Part shown: piece by piece, positions 1 to 7,070 of the stretch
How positions within the stretch are numbered: the first letter of the stretch is position 1
How the letters are laid out: each line of letters begins with the position of its first letter
Source of the DNA: DATFWK01 sp035259345
GTDB lineage: Bacteria > Actinomycetota > Thermoleophilia > Miltoncostaeales > Miltoncostaeaceae
Direction: 5' to 3'
Assembly: GCA_035259345.1 (NCBI GenBank)
Contig: DATFWK010000247.1
Span: forward strand, 1 to 27,079
Length of the DNA: 27,079 bases
The notes under the pieces: model-generated
What the model saw: the letters and a program-made list of their open reading frames with translations, nothing else
The model's database searches: none
What the model was told of the DNA's origin: nothing
Position numbers and translations under genes: made by a program

Positions 1-198
1 GACGAGCTGCGGCGGCTGCTCGGCGGGTCCTTCACCCTCATGGAGCTGGCACGCGTCTACGAGCGCGCCTCGGACTGGTACCTGCCGCTCGCGCGCCGCG
101 TCGCCCCGCGGCAGCCGGACGCCTGGGACCCGGCGGTCGCCCTCGACGGCGCCTTCGCGATCTACATGCGGCGCGCGAGCGACGCCGAGGGGGCGTGA
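1..198 (+). CDS. C-terminal fragment of an unrecognised protein
   Basis: The gene enters from outside the window. The visible 65 residues read in frame 1 from base 1 to a TGA at 196-198. They are mostly helical-looking, with the stretch GGSFTLMELARVYERASDWY and a later segment ending AFAIYMRRASDAEGA. I do not recognise a family from this fragment. Third positions are almost all G or C, which supports real coding. Its stop overlaps the GTG start of the next gene by four bases (GTGA), so the two are probably co-transcribed and translationally coupled. Confidence 0.75.
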   Translation, partial: DELRRLLGGSFTLMELARVYERASDWYLPLARRVAPRQPDAWDPAVALDGAFAIYMRRASDAEGA

Positions 199-446
199 GC
201 GACCCCGGGCCGCCGCCCGACGCGGCCCCCCCGCCGCCGGAGGCGCCCGGCGAGCCCGGCGGCGCGCCGTCGCGCGAGCGCCGGCCGTCGAAGCGCAGGA
301 TCACCGTCGGCCTGGCCGTGCTGATCGCGCTCCTGGCCCTGGTCGTCGGCGTCGTCGTCGGCTACGTGGCGCGGGGCGGCCCGGGGCCTGCGGCGCCGGT
401 CACGCTGGAGCGCGAGGTCCCCGTGGTCACCGTCAGGACCCCGTAG
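195..446 (+). CDS. Small single-pass membrane protein, function unknown
   Basis: An 83-residue protein. The first 25 or so residues are rich in Pro, Gly and Ala. A basic stretch (RERRPSKRR) comes next, then one strong hydrophobic helix at about residues 36-57 (ITVGLAVLIALLALVVGVVV), and a short tail ending in VPVVTVRTP. The basic side precedes the helix, so the N-terminus is probably cytoplasmic. The GTG start at 195 overlaps the upstream stop. Its last 14 bases overlap the 3' end of the convergent minus-strand gene. No function can be assigned from sequence. Confidence 0.6.
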   Translation: MSDPGPPPDAAPPPPEAPGEPGGAPSRERRPSKRRITVGLAVLIALLALVVGVVVGYVARGGPGPAAPVTLEREVPVVTVRTP

Positions 447-1458
447 GCCCACCGGCCGGCGGCGGGGCGGTCCAGAGGCGAAGGAGCTCCGGCGCGTCCG
501 TCTCCCCGCGGTCGATCAGCGCGTGGATCTCCGGGAGCGCCTCGCGGCGCAGGTACACGTGGCGCTGGCCGACGCTGGGCTTCTCGCCCAGCAGGCCCGC
601 CCGGATGAGCGCCTCCGCGACCGCACGTGCGTCGGCCCGCCCGTCGGCCGGGGCGCCCCGCAGCAGGTGGTCGAACTCGGTGTGGTACCCCGGGCCCACC
701 TTCTTCATCCCGAGCAGCCGCCGGAGCACCCGGCGCGCATGGCGGCGGCGCGGGCACGGGTCGTCGTCGACGGAGACGGCGGACGCCTGCTCCGGCTCGG
801 GCGCGGCGGGGCGGGGGTCCGCGAGCATGCCCAGGCGGCCCTCGACGCCGTCCGGGTATCCCGGCTCCTCGAGGCTCCACCCGTCCGCGAGGAGGGCGAG
901 GGCGACGGTCACCGGATGCGCGCCCACGCCGGCGGCGAGCCGGCCGACCGCCGTGCCGCCGCCACCGCCGGGGCCGGGCGGCGGGAGCGGGATCGGGGCG
1001 CCGGCGGGGAGCGGCTCGGCCGGCAGGCGGCCGAGTCGCGCGCGGGCCGGAGCCGGGTGGGCGTCCTCCAGCGCGTGCTCGCCGAGCTCGGGCTCGATGC
1101 CGGGAAGCTCGAGCAGGACCCATCCATGCCAGTCGAGGAGCCGCGTCCGGGCCGGGTCCGCGCCGGCGTCGCGGGCCGCCCGGAGCGCGCGGAGGAGCGC
1201 CTGGGCCGGCCCCCGGGGAGCGAATGCGGCGGCCTGCGCGGCGCTCACCGGCAGGGCCCAGGCGACGTCGCCCCCGGCCGTGCGGCCGGACCAGGCCCAG
1301 AAGGTGTAGCTGCGCGCGTGGAGGTCGCGCGCCGAGAGCGCGAGCGTCTCCCTGACCGCCTCCTCCGGCTCCCCGCGGCCCCACGCCGGGAGCGCCCGAG
1401 CGACGGACTCCGGATCGCGGGCGAGGTCGGCGACGCCGAGGCGCCCGCCGGCGCTATT
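433..1458 (-). CDS. Unknown protein with a C-terminal winged-helix-like region; start codon unclear
   Basis: About 341 residues, immediately downstream of rpoZ on the same strand. The codons have G or C at nearly every third position from the rpoZ stop to the TGA at 433-435, so this frame is the coding one. The middle holds a Gly/Pro-rich linker (about GAPIPLPPPGPGGGGG). The C-terminal 100 residues (RRHARRVLRRLLGMKKVGPGYHT ... KPSVGQRHVYLRREALPEIH, given in part) look like a winged-helix fold, which is a weak resemblance only. No ATG, GTG or TTG occurs in this frame between about 1604 and the GTG at 1246-1248, although coding character extends up to 1458. The 5' end given is therefore the first codon of this frame at the rpoZ stop, not a proven start. 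A sequence error, a rare start codon or frameshifting from rpoZ are all possible. Confidence 0.6.
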   Translation of the reverse strand, partial: NSAGGRLGVADLARDPESVARALPAWGRGEPEEAVRETLALSARDLHARSYTFWAWSGRTAGGDVAWALPVSAAQAAAFAPRGPAQALLRALRAARDAGADPARTRLLDWHGWVLLELPGIEPELGEHALEDAHPAPARARLGRLPAEPLPAGAPIPLPPPGPGGGGGTAVGRLAAGVGAHPVTVALALLADGWSLEEPGYPDGVEGRLGMLADPRPAAPEPEQASAVSVDDDPCPRRRHARRVLRRLLGMKKVGPGYHTEFDHLLRGAPADGRADARAVAEALIRAGLLGEKPSVGQRHVYLRREALPEIHALIDRGETDAPELLRLWTAPPPAGGPTGS

Positions 1459-2056
1459 CCTCCTCGCCGTCCTCCCCGTCCTCCCCGGCGTCCTCGTCGA
1501 GGTCCTCGAGCGGCACGTCGCCCATCTCCTCGTCCTCGCCCTCGCCGATGAGCTCGTCCTCGAGCTCGTCCACGTCCTCGACGTCGTCCCCGACGTCGTC
1601 ATCCCCCGCCTCGTCCCCGTCGGCCCCCTCGGCGGCGGCGGCGGGCGCCTCGGCCTCGAGCGCCTGCGCGAGCGCCGGCGTGACCGTGGCCTCGGCCTCC
1701 TCCTCGCCGTCGCCGTCGTCGTCCTCCTCCTCGTCGCCGAGGCCCTCGAGCAGCAGCGGGTCGGTCTCCATGAGGGCCGCCTCGAGCAGCTCGCGCTCGT
1801 CCGCGCGGCCGTCCGGGTCCCAGTGCACCGTGACCTCGCCGGCCAGGATCTCGGCCTCCGCGAGGGCGACCGGGTCGCGCGTGGCGATCTCGCCGGCCGC
1901 GCTCGGGGGCGGCGCGGACTCGGCGCGCAGCTCCGCCGGGTCGGCGGTGAGCCAGAGCGTGATCTGCCGGGCGCGCTTCGCGACCGCGTGGACGAGCGCG
2001 TACCGGGATCCGTCGACGTGCTCCAGCGCCTCGTCGAGACGGCGGCCATACAGCAT
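1454..2056 (-). CDS. rpoZ: RNA polymerase omega subunit with a long acidic tail
   Basis: A 200-residue protein. Residues 1-80 match the omega fold: LDEALEHVDGSRYALVHAVAKRARQI corresponds to the conserved helix that ends in KRARQ (quoted here in part as SRYALVHAVAKRARQI), and LAEAEILAGEVTV resembles the conserved second helix. Omega wraps the C-terminus of beta-prime and helps assemble RNA polymerase. Omega is usually about 70-110 residues; here about 90 extra residues (109-200) are almost only Asp, Glu, Gly and Ala. The ATG at 2054-2056 was chosen over longer frames because AGGAGGGGG (2064-2072, minus strand) lies 7 bases upstream and the homology begins here. It is divergent from csrA. It is usually found beside gmk, which is not in this window. 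Confidence 0.85.
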   Translation of the reverse strand: MLYGRRLDEALEHVDGSRYALVHAVAKRARQITLWLTADPAELRAESAPPPSAAGEIATRDPVALAEAEILAGEVTVHWDPDGRADERELLEAALMETDPLLLEGLGDEEEDDDGDGEEEAEATVTPALAQALEAEAPAAAAEGADGDEAGDDDVGDDVEDVDELEDELIGEGEDEEMGDVPLEDLDEDAGEDGEDGEEE

Positions 2057-2098
2057 GCGGGAACCCCCTCCTGGTCGATCGGCCGTCGGGCCGACGAC

Positions 2099-2112
2099 GG
2101 ATAGTACTATCC
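2099..2112. promoter_or_regulatory. Palindromic bidirectional -10 element between rpoZ and csrA
   Basis: The 14 bases GGATAGTACTATCC form a perfect palindrome. The plus strand carries TACTAT at 2105-2110 and the minus strand carries TACTAT at 2106-2101, so the same element offers a -10 hexamer (TAnnnT) in both directions. The predicted starts give a csrA leader of about 45 bases and an rpoZ leader of about 35 bases. I see no clear -35 on either side. A dimeric regulator site is the alternative reading of the palindrome. Confidence 0.6.
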
Positions 2113-2146
2113 CGAGTGAACCGCCCGGGATTGCTGCGATCCGACG

Positions 2147-2154
2147 CAAGGAGG
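2147..2154 (+). promoter_or_regulatory. csrA ribosome binding site overlapping a CsrA-type GGA motif
   Basis: AAGGAGG (2148-2154) lies 8 bases before the csrA ATG and is a strong Shine-Dalgarno sequence. It also contains CAAGGA (2147-2152), which fits the core CARGGA of the known CsrA RNA target. It sits in the self-complementary GGAGGCCTCC (2150-2159). A second GGA occurs at 2128-2130 in the same predicted leader. CsrA bound here would block ribosome entry, so autoregulation is plausible but inferred. Confidence 0.55.
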
Positions 2155-2162
2155 CCTCCCAG

Positions 2163-2408
2163 ATGCTCGTACTGACGCGCAAGGCAAACCAGAGCATCAT
2201 GATCGGCGACAGCATCGAGGTCTCCGTGCTGTCGGTGATGGGCGAGAAGGTGCGCCTCGGCATCCAGGCCCCTCGCGACGTGCCGGTCTTCCGCAAGGAG
2301 GTCTTCCTCGAGATCCAGGCGCAGGGGGGCCCGCGCGGGGACTCGACCGAGGAGGCGCTCGACCGGCCGCTCTGGATGATGGGGGAGCCGGAGGGGCCCG
2401 CGACCTAG
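2163..2408 (+). CDS. csrA: CsrA-family RNA-binding translational regulator
   Basis: An 81-residue protein. It begins MLVLTRKANQSIMIGD and continues VRLGIQAPRDVPVFRKEVF, which matches the CsrA core. The RNA-binding residues Leu4, Arg6 and Arg44 are present; the usual His43 is Phe. CsrA acts as a dimer that binds GGA motifs in mRNA leaders and changes translation or stability. Residues 57-81 form an extension beyond the usual 61-75 residue length, rich in Gly, Glu and Pro, with an unusual DRPLWMMGEPEG. The ATG at 2163 is fixed by a strong ribosome binding site and by the family N-terminus. No flagellar or fliW gene is nearby. CsrA is uncommon in Actinomycetota. Confidence 0.92.
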   Translation: MLVLTRKANQSIMIGDSIEVSVLSVMGEKVRLGIQAPRDVPVFRKEVFLEIQAQGGPRGDSTEEALDRPLWMMGEPEGPAT

Positions 2409-2418
2409 CGGGCGAGCC

Positions 2419-2434
2419 CGGCGCCTACGCGCCG
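2419..2434. terminator. GC-rich hairpin between the convergent csrA and RsbW-like genes
   Basis: CGGCGC (2419-2424) and GCGCCG (2429-2434) can pair around a CTAC loop. The hairpin spans the stop codon of the minus-strand gene and lies just after the csrA stop, so it could end transcription from both sides. There is no T-tract, so this is a weak call. Confidence 0.3.
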
Positions 2435-2871
2435 ATCTGCGGCTCGGCGCAGATCTCGATGTGCACGGTCGTCGCCCCGGGCTCCGACCGCACGCCCAGG
2501 TTGTCGACGACCTGGCGGACGATCCACAGCCCGCGCCCCCGGCGGCCAAGCCGCTCGGGTGGGTGCGACCGGCGGATGCCGGCGTAGTCGAAGCCCTCGC
2601 CGGAGTCCGAGACCTCCACGACGAGCCGCCCGTCCGCCCAGGCCCGGACGCCGATCGGCGGCGCGCCGTGCTCCTGCGCGTTGGCGACCAGTTCGTCCAG
2701 GGCGAGCTCGACGTCGGCCGCCCGCTCGGCGAAGCCCGCCCGCTCGGCCATCGCGCGGATCGACTCGCGGACTGCGCGCACCTCGGCCGGGTCGCCACTC
2801 AGGGACGCCGTGTACTCGTCCACGACTCTCGGGCCGAGCCTTCCATCAACGGTTCCGTCCGATCTGGCCAT
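2425..2871 (-). CDS. RsbW-like anti-sigma factor / serine kinase (HATPase domain)
   Basis: A 148-residue protein made of one GHKL ATPase domain. Visible motifs are the N box ELALDELVANAQEHG (about residues 55-69), the G1 box VSDSGEGFD (87-95), and the G2 box GRRGRGLWIVRQVVDNLGV (109-127). This matches the RsbW/SpoIIAB-type kinases that bind a sigma factor and phosphorylate an anti-sigma antagonist, used in stress or partner-switching control. No STAS-domain antagonist or sigma factor lies in the window, so the partner is unknown. The ATG at 2869-2871 has no good ribosome binding site; TAGGCT on the minus strand (2887-2882) lies 10 bases upstream, so the mRNA may have almost no leader. Confidence 0.8.
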   Translation of the reverse strand: MARSDGTVDGRLGPRVVDEYTASLSGDPAEVRAVRESIRAMAERAGFAERAADVELALDELVANAQEHGAPPIGVRAWADGRLVVEVSDSGEGFDYAGIRRSHPPERLGRRGRGLWIVRQVVDNLGVRSEPGATTVHIEICAEPQIGA

Positions 2872-2977
2872 GAAGGTCGCAAGCCTAGGCGTCGGGCGCT
2901 CGCACCGCCACCCCCGGGCGGGGGGTCCCGGACGAAACGCACTGGCCTTCTGTTCGTGTCGCGCGGGGGGCTGCCTG

Positions 2978-2983
2978 TACCAT
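2978..2983 (+). promoter_or_regulatory. -10 box for the L,D-transpeptidase gene
   Basis: TACCAT, preceded by TG, ends 8 bases before the ATG at 2992. This places the transcription start at or next to the start codon. No Shine-Dalgarno sequence is present, in keeping with a leaderless mRNA. No -35 was recognised. Confidence 0.45.
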
Positions 2984-2991
2984 TGCCCGCC

Positions 2992-4056
2992 ATGGGATCG
3001 GGGAGGATCGCCCGGCAGTGGGGGCCGGCCCGCTGGATGGCGCTCGTGGCAGTCGCCGCCTGCGCCGCCCCCGGCGTCGCCGCTGCCGACACCACGACGC
3101 CCGCGCCGCCCGCCGTCCCGCCCGCATCACCGGCCCCCCAGACGCCGGCTCCGCCGCCTGTCCTCCGGGCCGGCGTCATCGCGCCGGGCGTCTCGATCGC
3201 CGGGGTGGACGTGTCGGGCGACACGGCGCAGGGCGCCCGCGCCGCCGTGCTCGCCGGGGCGCTCGCGCCGAAGCTCAACCGGCTCGTGCTCGACCTGAAC
3301 GGCCGCCGCTTCGGCATCGACCCCCGCGCCGCCGGCTACAGCGCCGACCTCGATCAGGCCATCCGCACGGCGCTGACCTACGGGCGCGCCAAGCCGGCCC
3401 GGCGGGTGAACGTGCCGCTGGCCGAGAAGGTGGACCGCAACCGCCTGCGGGCGCTGCTCGACCTGAAGGCCAAGGACGTCGCGCTGGTGCCGGTGGACGC
3501 GACGGTGAGCTTCCGCAACGCCAAGCCGTTCGTGCGGCAGGCCCGGCTCGGCGAGACCGTGGACCTCGACAGGGCGGTGGACCTGGTCGCCGGCGCCCTG
3601 GTCACACGCCGCCACCCGGCGTACCCGCTTCCGATCCACCGCGTGCGGCCCGCCGTCGGCAGCATCGGCTCCATCGTCGTGGTGAACCGCGAGACCCTGC
3701 GCCTCTCGCTCTACAGCGGCGACCGCCTCGTGCGCACGTTCCCGGTGGCGACCGGGATGGCGAGCTTCCCGACCCCGCGCGGGCAGTTCAGCATCGTGAA
3801 CATGCAGCGCAACCCCACCTGGCTTCCGCCGAACTCGTCCTGGGCGAAGGGGCTCGGGCCGGTCCCGCCCGGTCCCGGCAACCCGCTCGGCACGCGGTGG
3901 ATGGGCACGTCGGCCCCCGCGGTCGGCATCCACGGGACGCCCGCCTCGAGCTCGATCGGCACCCACGCCTCGCACGGCTGCATCCGCATGTACATCCATG
4001 ACGCGGAGTGGCTCTTCAACCGGGTCCAGGTCGGGACGCCGGTCCTGATCGTCTAG
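2992..4056 (+). CDS. Secreted L,D-transpeptidase (YkuD domain)
   Basis: A 354-residue exported protein. Residues 1-33 form a signal peptide (ARQWGPARWMALVAVAACAA region), followed by a Pro/Ala/Thr-rich linker. Residues 65-210 look like the peptidoglycan-binding domain that precedes YkuD (GVSIAGVDVSGDT ... ALTYGRAKPARRVNVPL). The catalytic YkuD domain ends the protein, with HGT near residue 308 and SHGCIRM around Cys330, the nucleophile. Such enzymes form 3-3 cross-links in peptidoglycan or attach proteins to it. The ATG at 2992 was chosen because the signal peptide starts here and no ribosome binding site supports a longer form. It converges closely on hflX, 10 bases away. Confidence 0.9.
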   Translation: MGSGRIARQWGPARWMALVAVAACAAPGVAAADTTTPAPPAVPPASPAPQTPAPPPVLRAGVIAPGVSIAGVDVSGDTAQGARAAVLAGALAPKLNRLVLDLNGRRFGIDPRAAGYSADLDQAIRTALTYGRAKPARRVNVPLAEKVDRNRLRALLDLKAKDVALVPVDATVSFRNAKPFVRQARLGETVDLDRAVDLVAGALVTRRHPAYPLPIHRVRPAVGSIGSIVVVNRETLRLSLYSGDRLVRTFPVATGMASFPTPRGQFSIVNMQRNPTWLPPNSSWAKGLGPVPPGPGNPLGTRWMGTSAPAVGIHGTPASSSIGTHASHGCIRMYIHDAEWLFNRVQVGTPVLIV

Positions 4057-4066
4057 CCCCGGCCCG

Positions 4067-5401
4067 TCAGGCTTGCGGCGGCGCGCCGTTCAGGGAGGCG
4101 GCGATCCGTGCCGCATCGGCCGGGGGCAGGAGCGCCCGCACGACGGTCCCCTCCGGGCCCGGCTCCTGCTCGACGTCGCGCCCGGCCGCGTAGATCGCCG
4201 CGAGCACGGAGCCCTCGCGGTAGGGCACGAGCAGCTCGACGGGCACCAGCCGCGAGCGGGCGAAGTCGACCAGCCGTGACCGCAGGGCGTCGAGCCCCTC
4301 GCCGGTTGCGGCCGAGACCATGACGGCGTCCGGATGGCGGTTCGCGAGCGCGGCGCGGCCCTCCGTGTCCACCTCGTCCACCTTGTTCAGGACCAGGAGC
4401 CGCGTGCGCTCGACGGCGCCGATCTCGTCGAGCACGGACTCGACGGCCGCTGCGCGCGCAAGGCGGCGCTCCTCCGGCTCCGCGGCGTCGGCAACGTGCA
4501 GGATCAGGTCGGCGTCGCGCGTCTCCTCGAGCGTGGACTTGAACGCCTCGACCAGCTCATGGGGCAGGTTGCGGATGAAGCCGACCGTGTCCGACAGGAG
4601 GAAGCGCGTGCCGTCGACCTCGAAGGCCCGCGTCGTCGGGTCGAGCGTCTCGAACAGCGCGTCGTCCACGGCGACCGCGGAGCCGGTCAGCGCGTTCATG
4701 AGCGTGGACTTGCCGGCGTTCGTGTACCCGGCGAGCGCGATGCGCAGCGTGGTGGCGTCGAGCCGGCGGCGCCGCATGACCTGCCGCGAGCGCTCGAGGT
4801 CGCGCAGGCGCGATCGCAGGACGCCCATGCGTGTGCGCAGGATGCGCCGGTCCGACTCGAGCTGCGTCTCGCCCGGGCCGCGCGTGCCGACGCCGCCGCC
4901 CAGGCGCTCGAGGTGCTGCCAGAGGCCCTCCTGCCGGGCGTACAGGTACTCGAGCTGCGCGAGCTCGACCTGCAGCTTGCCCTCGGCCGTGGTGGCGTGG
5001 AGGGCGAAGATGTCGAGGATCAGGCCGGTCCGGTCGACGACGCGCGTGTTGAGCCGGTCCTCCAGGATCCGCTGCTGCGACGCCGTGAGGTCGCCCTCGG
5101 CGACCACGACGTCGATCTTCCGGTCGTCCATCCACTCGACCAGCTCCTCCAGCCGGCCCTTGCCGAGGAACGTCCGCGGGTCCGGCGCGGCGCGATGCTG
5201 CACGAGCTCCCACACGACCCCCGCGCCCGCGGTCCGCAGGAGCTCCCGCATCTCCGTGAGCCGGTCCTGCTCCTCCTCCGGCCGGGCAGCCATCGAGGCG
5301 ATCACGACGGCGCGCTCCTCGCGCTTGGCGGTCACGAACGGCCGCTCCGGCCGCTCCTCGCGCCGGGCCCTGCCGCGGTAGGTGCGCTGCAGCTCGCCCA
5401 T
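4067..5401 (-). CDS. hflX: Ribosome-associated GTPase HflX
   Basis: A 444-residue protein of normal length for HflX. The N-terminal HflX domain contains DPRTFLGKGRLEEL (74-87), the linker has the family signature GGGVGTRGPGETQLE (168-182), and the GTPase domain shows G1 GYTNAGKST (225-233), G3 DTVGF (271-275) and G4 NKVD (339-342). HflX binds the 50S subunit and splits stalled or stressed ribosomes, hydrolysing GTP. The ATG at 5399-5401 has an extended -10-like element (TG-T-CATGAT, minus strand 5416-5408) ending 6 bases upstream and no clear ribosome binding site. The lipoprotein gene lies upstream on the same strand, 42 bases away, and could share transcription. Confidence 0.94.
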   Translation of the reverse strand: MGELQRTYRGRARREERPERPFVTAKREERAVVIASMAARPEEEQDRLTEMRELLRTAGAGVVWELVQHRAAPDPRTFLGKGRLEELVEWMDDRKIDVVVAEGDLTASQQRILEDRLNTRVVDRTGLILDIFALHATTAEGKLQVELAQLEYLYARQEGLWQHLERLGGGVGTRGPGETQLESDRRILRTRMGVLRSRLRDLERSRQVMRRRRLDATTLRIALAGYTNAGKSTLMNALTGSAVAVDDALFETLDPTTRAFEVDGTRFLLSDTVGFIRNLPHELVEAFKSTLEETRDADLILHVADAAEPEERRLARAAAVESVLDEIGAVERTRLLVLNKVDEVDTEGRAALANRHPDAVMVSAATGEGLDALRSRLVDFARSRLVPVELLVPYREGSVLAAIYAAGRDVEQEPGPEGTVVRALLPPADAARIAASLNGAPPQA

Positions 5402-5443
5402 CAGGCGATCATGACAGCGGCCCTGGCGCCCGGGACCGGCTGC

Positions 5444-6031
5444 TCACTTCGGCTGCGCCCCGAGCGCCGTCGCCAGGCGGGCGACGGCGGTCTCGACGAC
5501 GTCGTCCGGGACGCCGCCCTCCGAGCGGGCGAAGAGGCTGACGTCCCCGACCGCGAACGAGAGCGCGGCAGCGGCGTCGGCGCCCGAGCCGGCACGGGCC
5601 CCGCGGCTGCCGCCGATCTGGCGCGGCGTCCAGGCCGATGAGCTCCCGCGGTTCAGGAGCTCCTCCGCGGCATCGGCGCCGATGCTGAGCGCCGTGTCGT
5701 GGTCGGGGTACCGCGCGACCACCACGACCAGGCTGCGGTCGCCCGGGCCGCGCCACGAACGGGTGGCCGCCTCGCCCAGGCCGACGTCGTCGAGCTGCTT
5801 CGCGACCGCCGCGTCCGGATGGCCGACGAGCGCCTCCTGGACCTCGGGCGCGCCGGCCCGGTGCCCGGGCACGGCGTCGGTGAGGCCGTTCGGCGTGGGC
5901 AGGATCTGCACCAGCCGCAGCGGCGGCACGTCCGGCGTCGTCCCGCCGCCCCCGCCCGTGCCGCACGCGGCCAGCGCCAGCACCGGCAGGGCGGCGAGGG
6001 CTGCGAGGACGAGGCGGCGCGAGCGGCCCAC
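5444..6031 (-). CDS. Predicted lipoprotein of unknown function
   Basis: A 195-residue protein with a lipoprotein signal: basic RSRR, a hydrophobic run, and lipobox Leu20-Ala-Ala-Cys23, then a Gly-rich spacer. The mature part has VVVARYPDHDTALSIGADAAEELL (in part) and a C-terminal domain with AALSFAVGDVSLFAR. This alternation resembles small extracytoplasmic alpha/beta proteins, but I recognise no named family. It should be anchored to the outer face of the membrane. The start is GTG at 6029-6031, with TATCCT (minus strand 6043-6038) ending 6 bases upstream, so a leaderless mRNA is likely; GGGAG just before the start could serve as a ribosome site only in a longer transcript. Confidence 0.8.
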   Translation of the reverse strand: MGRSRRLVLAALAALPVLALAACGTGGGGGTTPDVPPLRLVQILPTPNGLTDAVPGHRAGAPEVQEALVGHPDAAVAKQLDDVGLGEAATRSWRGPGDRSLVVVVARYPDHDTALSIGADAAEELLNRGSSSAWTPRQIGGSRGARAGSGADAAAALSFAVGDVSLFARSEGGVPDDVVETAVARLATALGAQPK

Positions 6032-6037
6032 GCTCCC

Positions 6038-6043
6038 AGGATA
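6038..6043 (-). promoter_or_regulatory. -10 box for the lipoprotein gene
   Basis: On the minus strand TATCCT is followed by exactly six bases (GGGAGC) and then the GTG start. The same 6-base spacing recurs at four other genes in this window. It predicts transcription starting at the start codon. Confidence 0.45.
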
Positions 6044-6090
6044 GGCCTCCGCACGGCTCTCTCAGAGCCTTAACGCAGCCTCAATCATCC

Positions 6091-6124
6091 TTGACGAAGG
6101 GCTGGGACGAGCCATCGCTAAGAT
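6091..6124 (+). promoter_or_regulatory. Possible promoter of htpX
   Basis: TAAGAT at 6119-6124 is a good -10. TTGACG at 6091-6096 resembles a -35, but the 22-base spacing is longer than the usual 16-19, so the two may not work together. The predicted leader is about 45 bases. Confidence 0.4.
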
Positions 6125-6176
6125 ACGCCTCGCGGGACGACCTTCCGGACAGCGTCCTGTAAAGGAGCAGACCAGA

Positions 6177-7070
6177 ATGAACGTCGGCGCCCAGAAGGCT
6201 GCCAACACCCTCAAGACCTTCATCCTGCTCGCCGCGCTCACCGCGCTTCTGCTGGTGATCGGCGGGCTGATCGGCGGCACCAGCGGCATCGTGCTGTTCG
6301 CGGTGATCGCCGTGATCTTCAACCTCGCCATGTACTGGTTCAGCGGCCCCATCGCGCTCAAGATGAACCACGCGCAGGCGGTCTCCGAGCAGGAGGCCCC
6401 GGAGCTGCACCGCATGATCGCCCAGCTGGCCACGCGGGCCGGCGTGCCGAAGCCGAGCGTCTACATGACGCCCGCCGAGCAGCCCAACGCGTTCGCCACC
6501 GGCCGCAACCCGAAGCACGCGTCGATCGCGGTGACACAGGGCATCATGCGCGCGCTCTCGCCGCGTGAGCTCGAGGGCGTGCTGGCCCATGAGATGTCGC
6601 ACATCCGCAACCGCGACATCCTGATCGCGAGCATCGCCGCCATGATCGCCGGCGCGATCGCGGCCATCGCCAACTTCCTCCAGTTCTCGTTCCTCTTCGG
6701 CGGCGACGACGACAGCGGGCTCGGGTTCATCGGGACGATCGCGACGATCATCCTCGCGCCGATCGCCGCGGCGATCATCCAGTTGGCGATCTCGCGCCAG
6801 CGCGAGTTCCAGGCCGACGCCACCGGCGCGCAGCTGATCGGCGATCCCAACCCCCTCGCCGACGCGCTCGAGACGCTGGAGCGCGGGTCCGAGGTCATCC
6901 CCATGCAGGTCAACCCGGCGGCGGCGCCCATGTACATCGTGAACCCGCTCGCGGCCTTCGGCGGGCGCGGGGTCACGAAGCTCTTCTCCAGCCACCCGGC
7001 CACGGCCGAGCGGGTGCGGCGGCTCCGCGCCATGACCGGCCTCCTGACCACGGCGCCGAGCTACGCGTGA
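6177..7070 (+). CDS. htpX: Membrane zinc metalloprotease HtpX (M48 family)
   Basis: A 297-residue integral membrane protease. Two hydrophobic helices lie at about residues 13-31 and 37-54. The zinc site is His138-Glu139-x-x-His142 within LAHEMSHIRNRD, and the third ligand is Glu210 in QREFQADATGAQL. A further hydrophobic pair spans about 150-205. HtpX degrades misfolded membrane proteins in envelope stress. The ATG at 6177 is preceded by AAAGGAG (6161-6167), 9 bases away. Length and motif order are normal. Its stop overlaps the GTG of the following small gene, so the two are co-translated. Confidence 0.95.
   Translation: MNVGAQKAANTLKTFILLAALTALLLVIGGLIGGTSGIVLFAVIAVIFNLAMYWFSGPIALKMNHAQAVSEQEAPELHRMIAQLATRAGVPKPSVYMTPAEQPNAFATGRNPKHASIAVTQGIMRALSPRELEGVLAHEMSHIRNRDILIASIAAMIAGAIAAIANFLQFSFLFGGDDDSGLGFIGTIATIILAPIAAAIIQLAISRQREFQADATGAQLIGDPNPLADALETLERGSEVIPMQVNPAAAPMYIVNPLAAFGGRGVTKLFSSHPATAERVRRLRAMTGLLTTAPSYA

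Noticed and set aside
362..1384. Long minus-strand open frame rich in Arg, Gly, Pro and Ala over the gene downstream of rpoZ
   Set aside because: Composition and third-position pattern fit a shadow of the real frame in GC-rich DNA; no domain is visible.
1548..2162. Ser-rich plus-strand frame upstream of csrA as an N-terminal extension
   Set aside because: It is the complement of the acidic rpoZ tail, and csrA has its own strong ribosome site and family-typical start.
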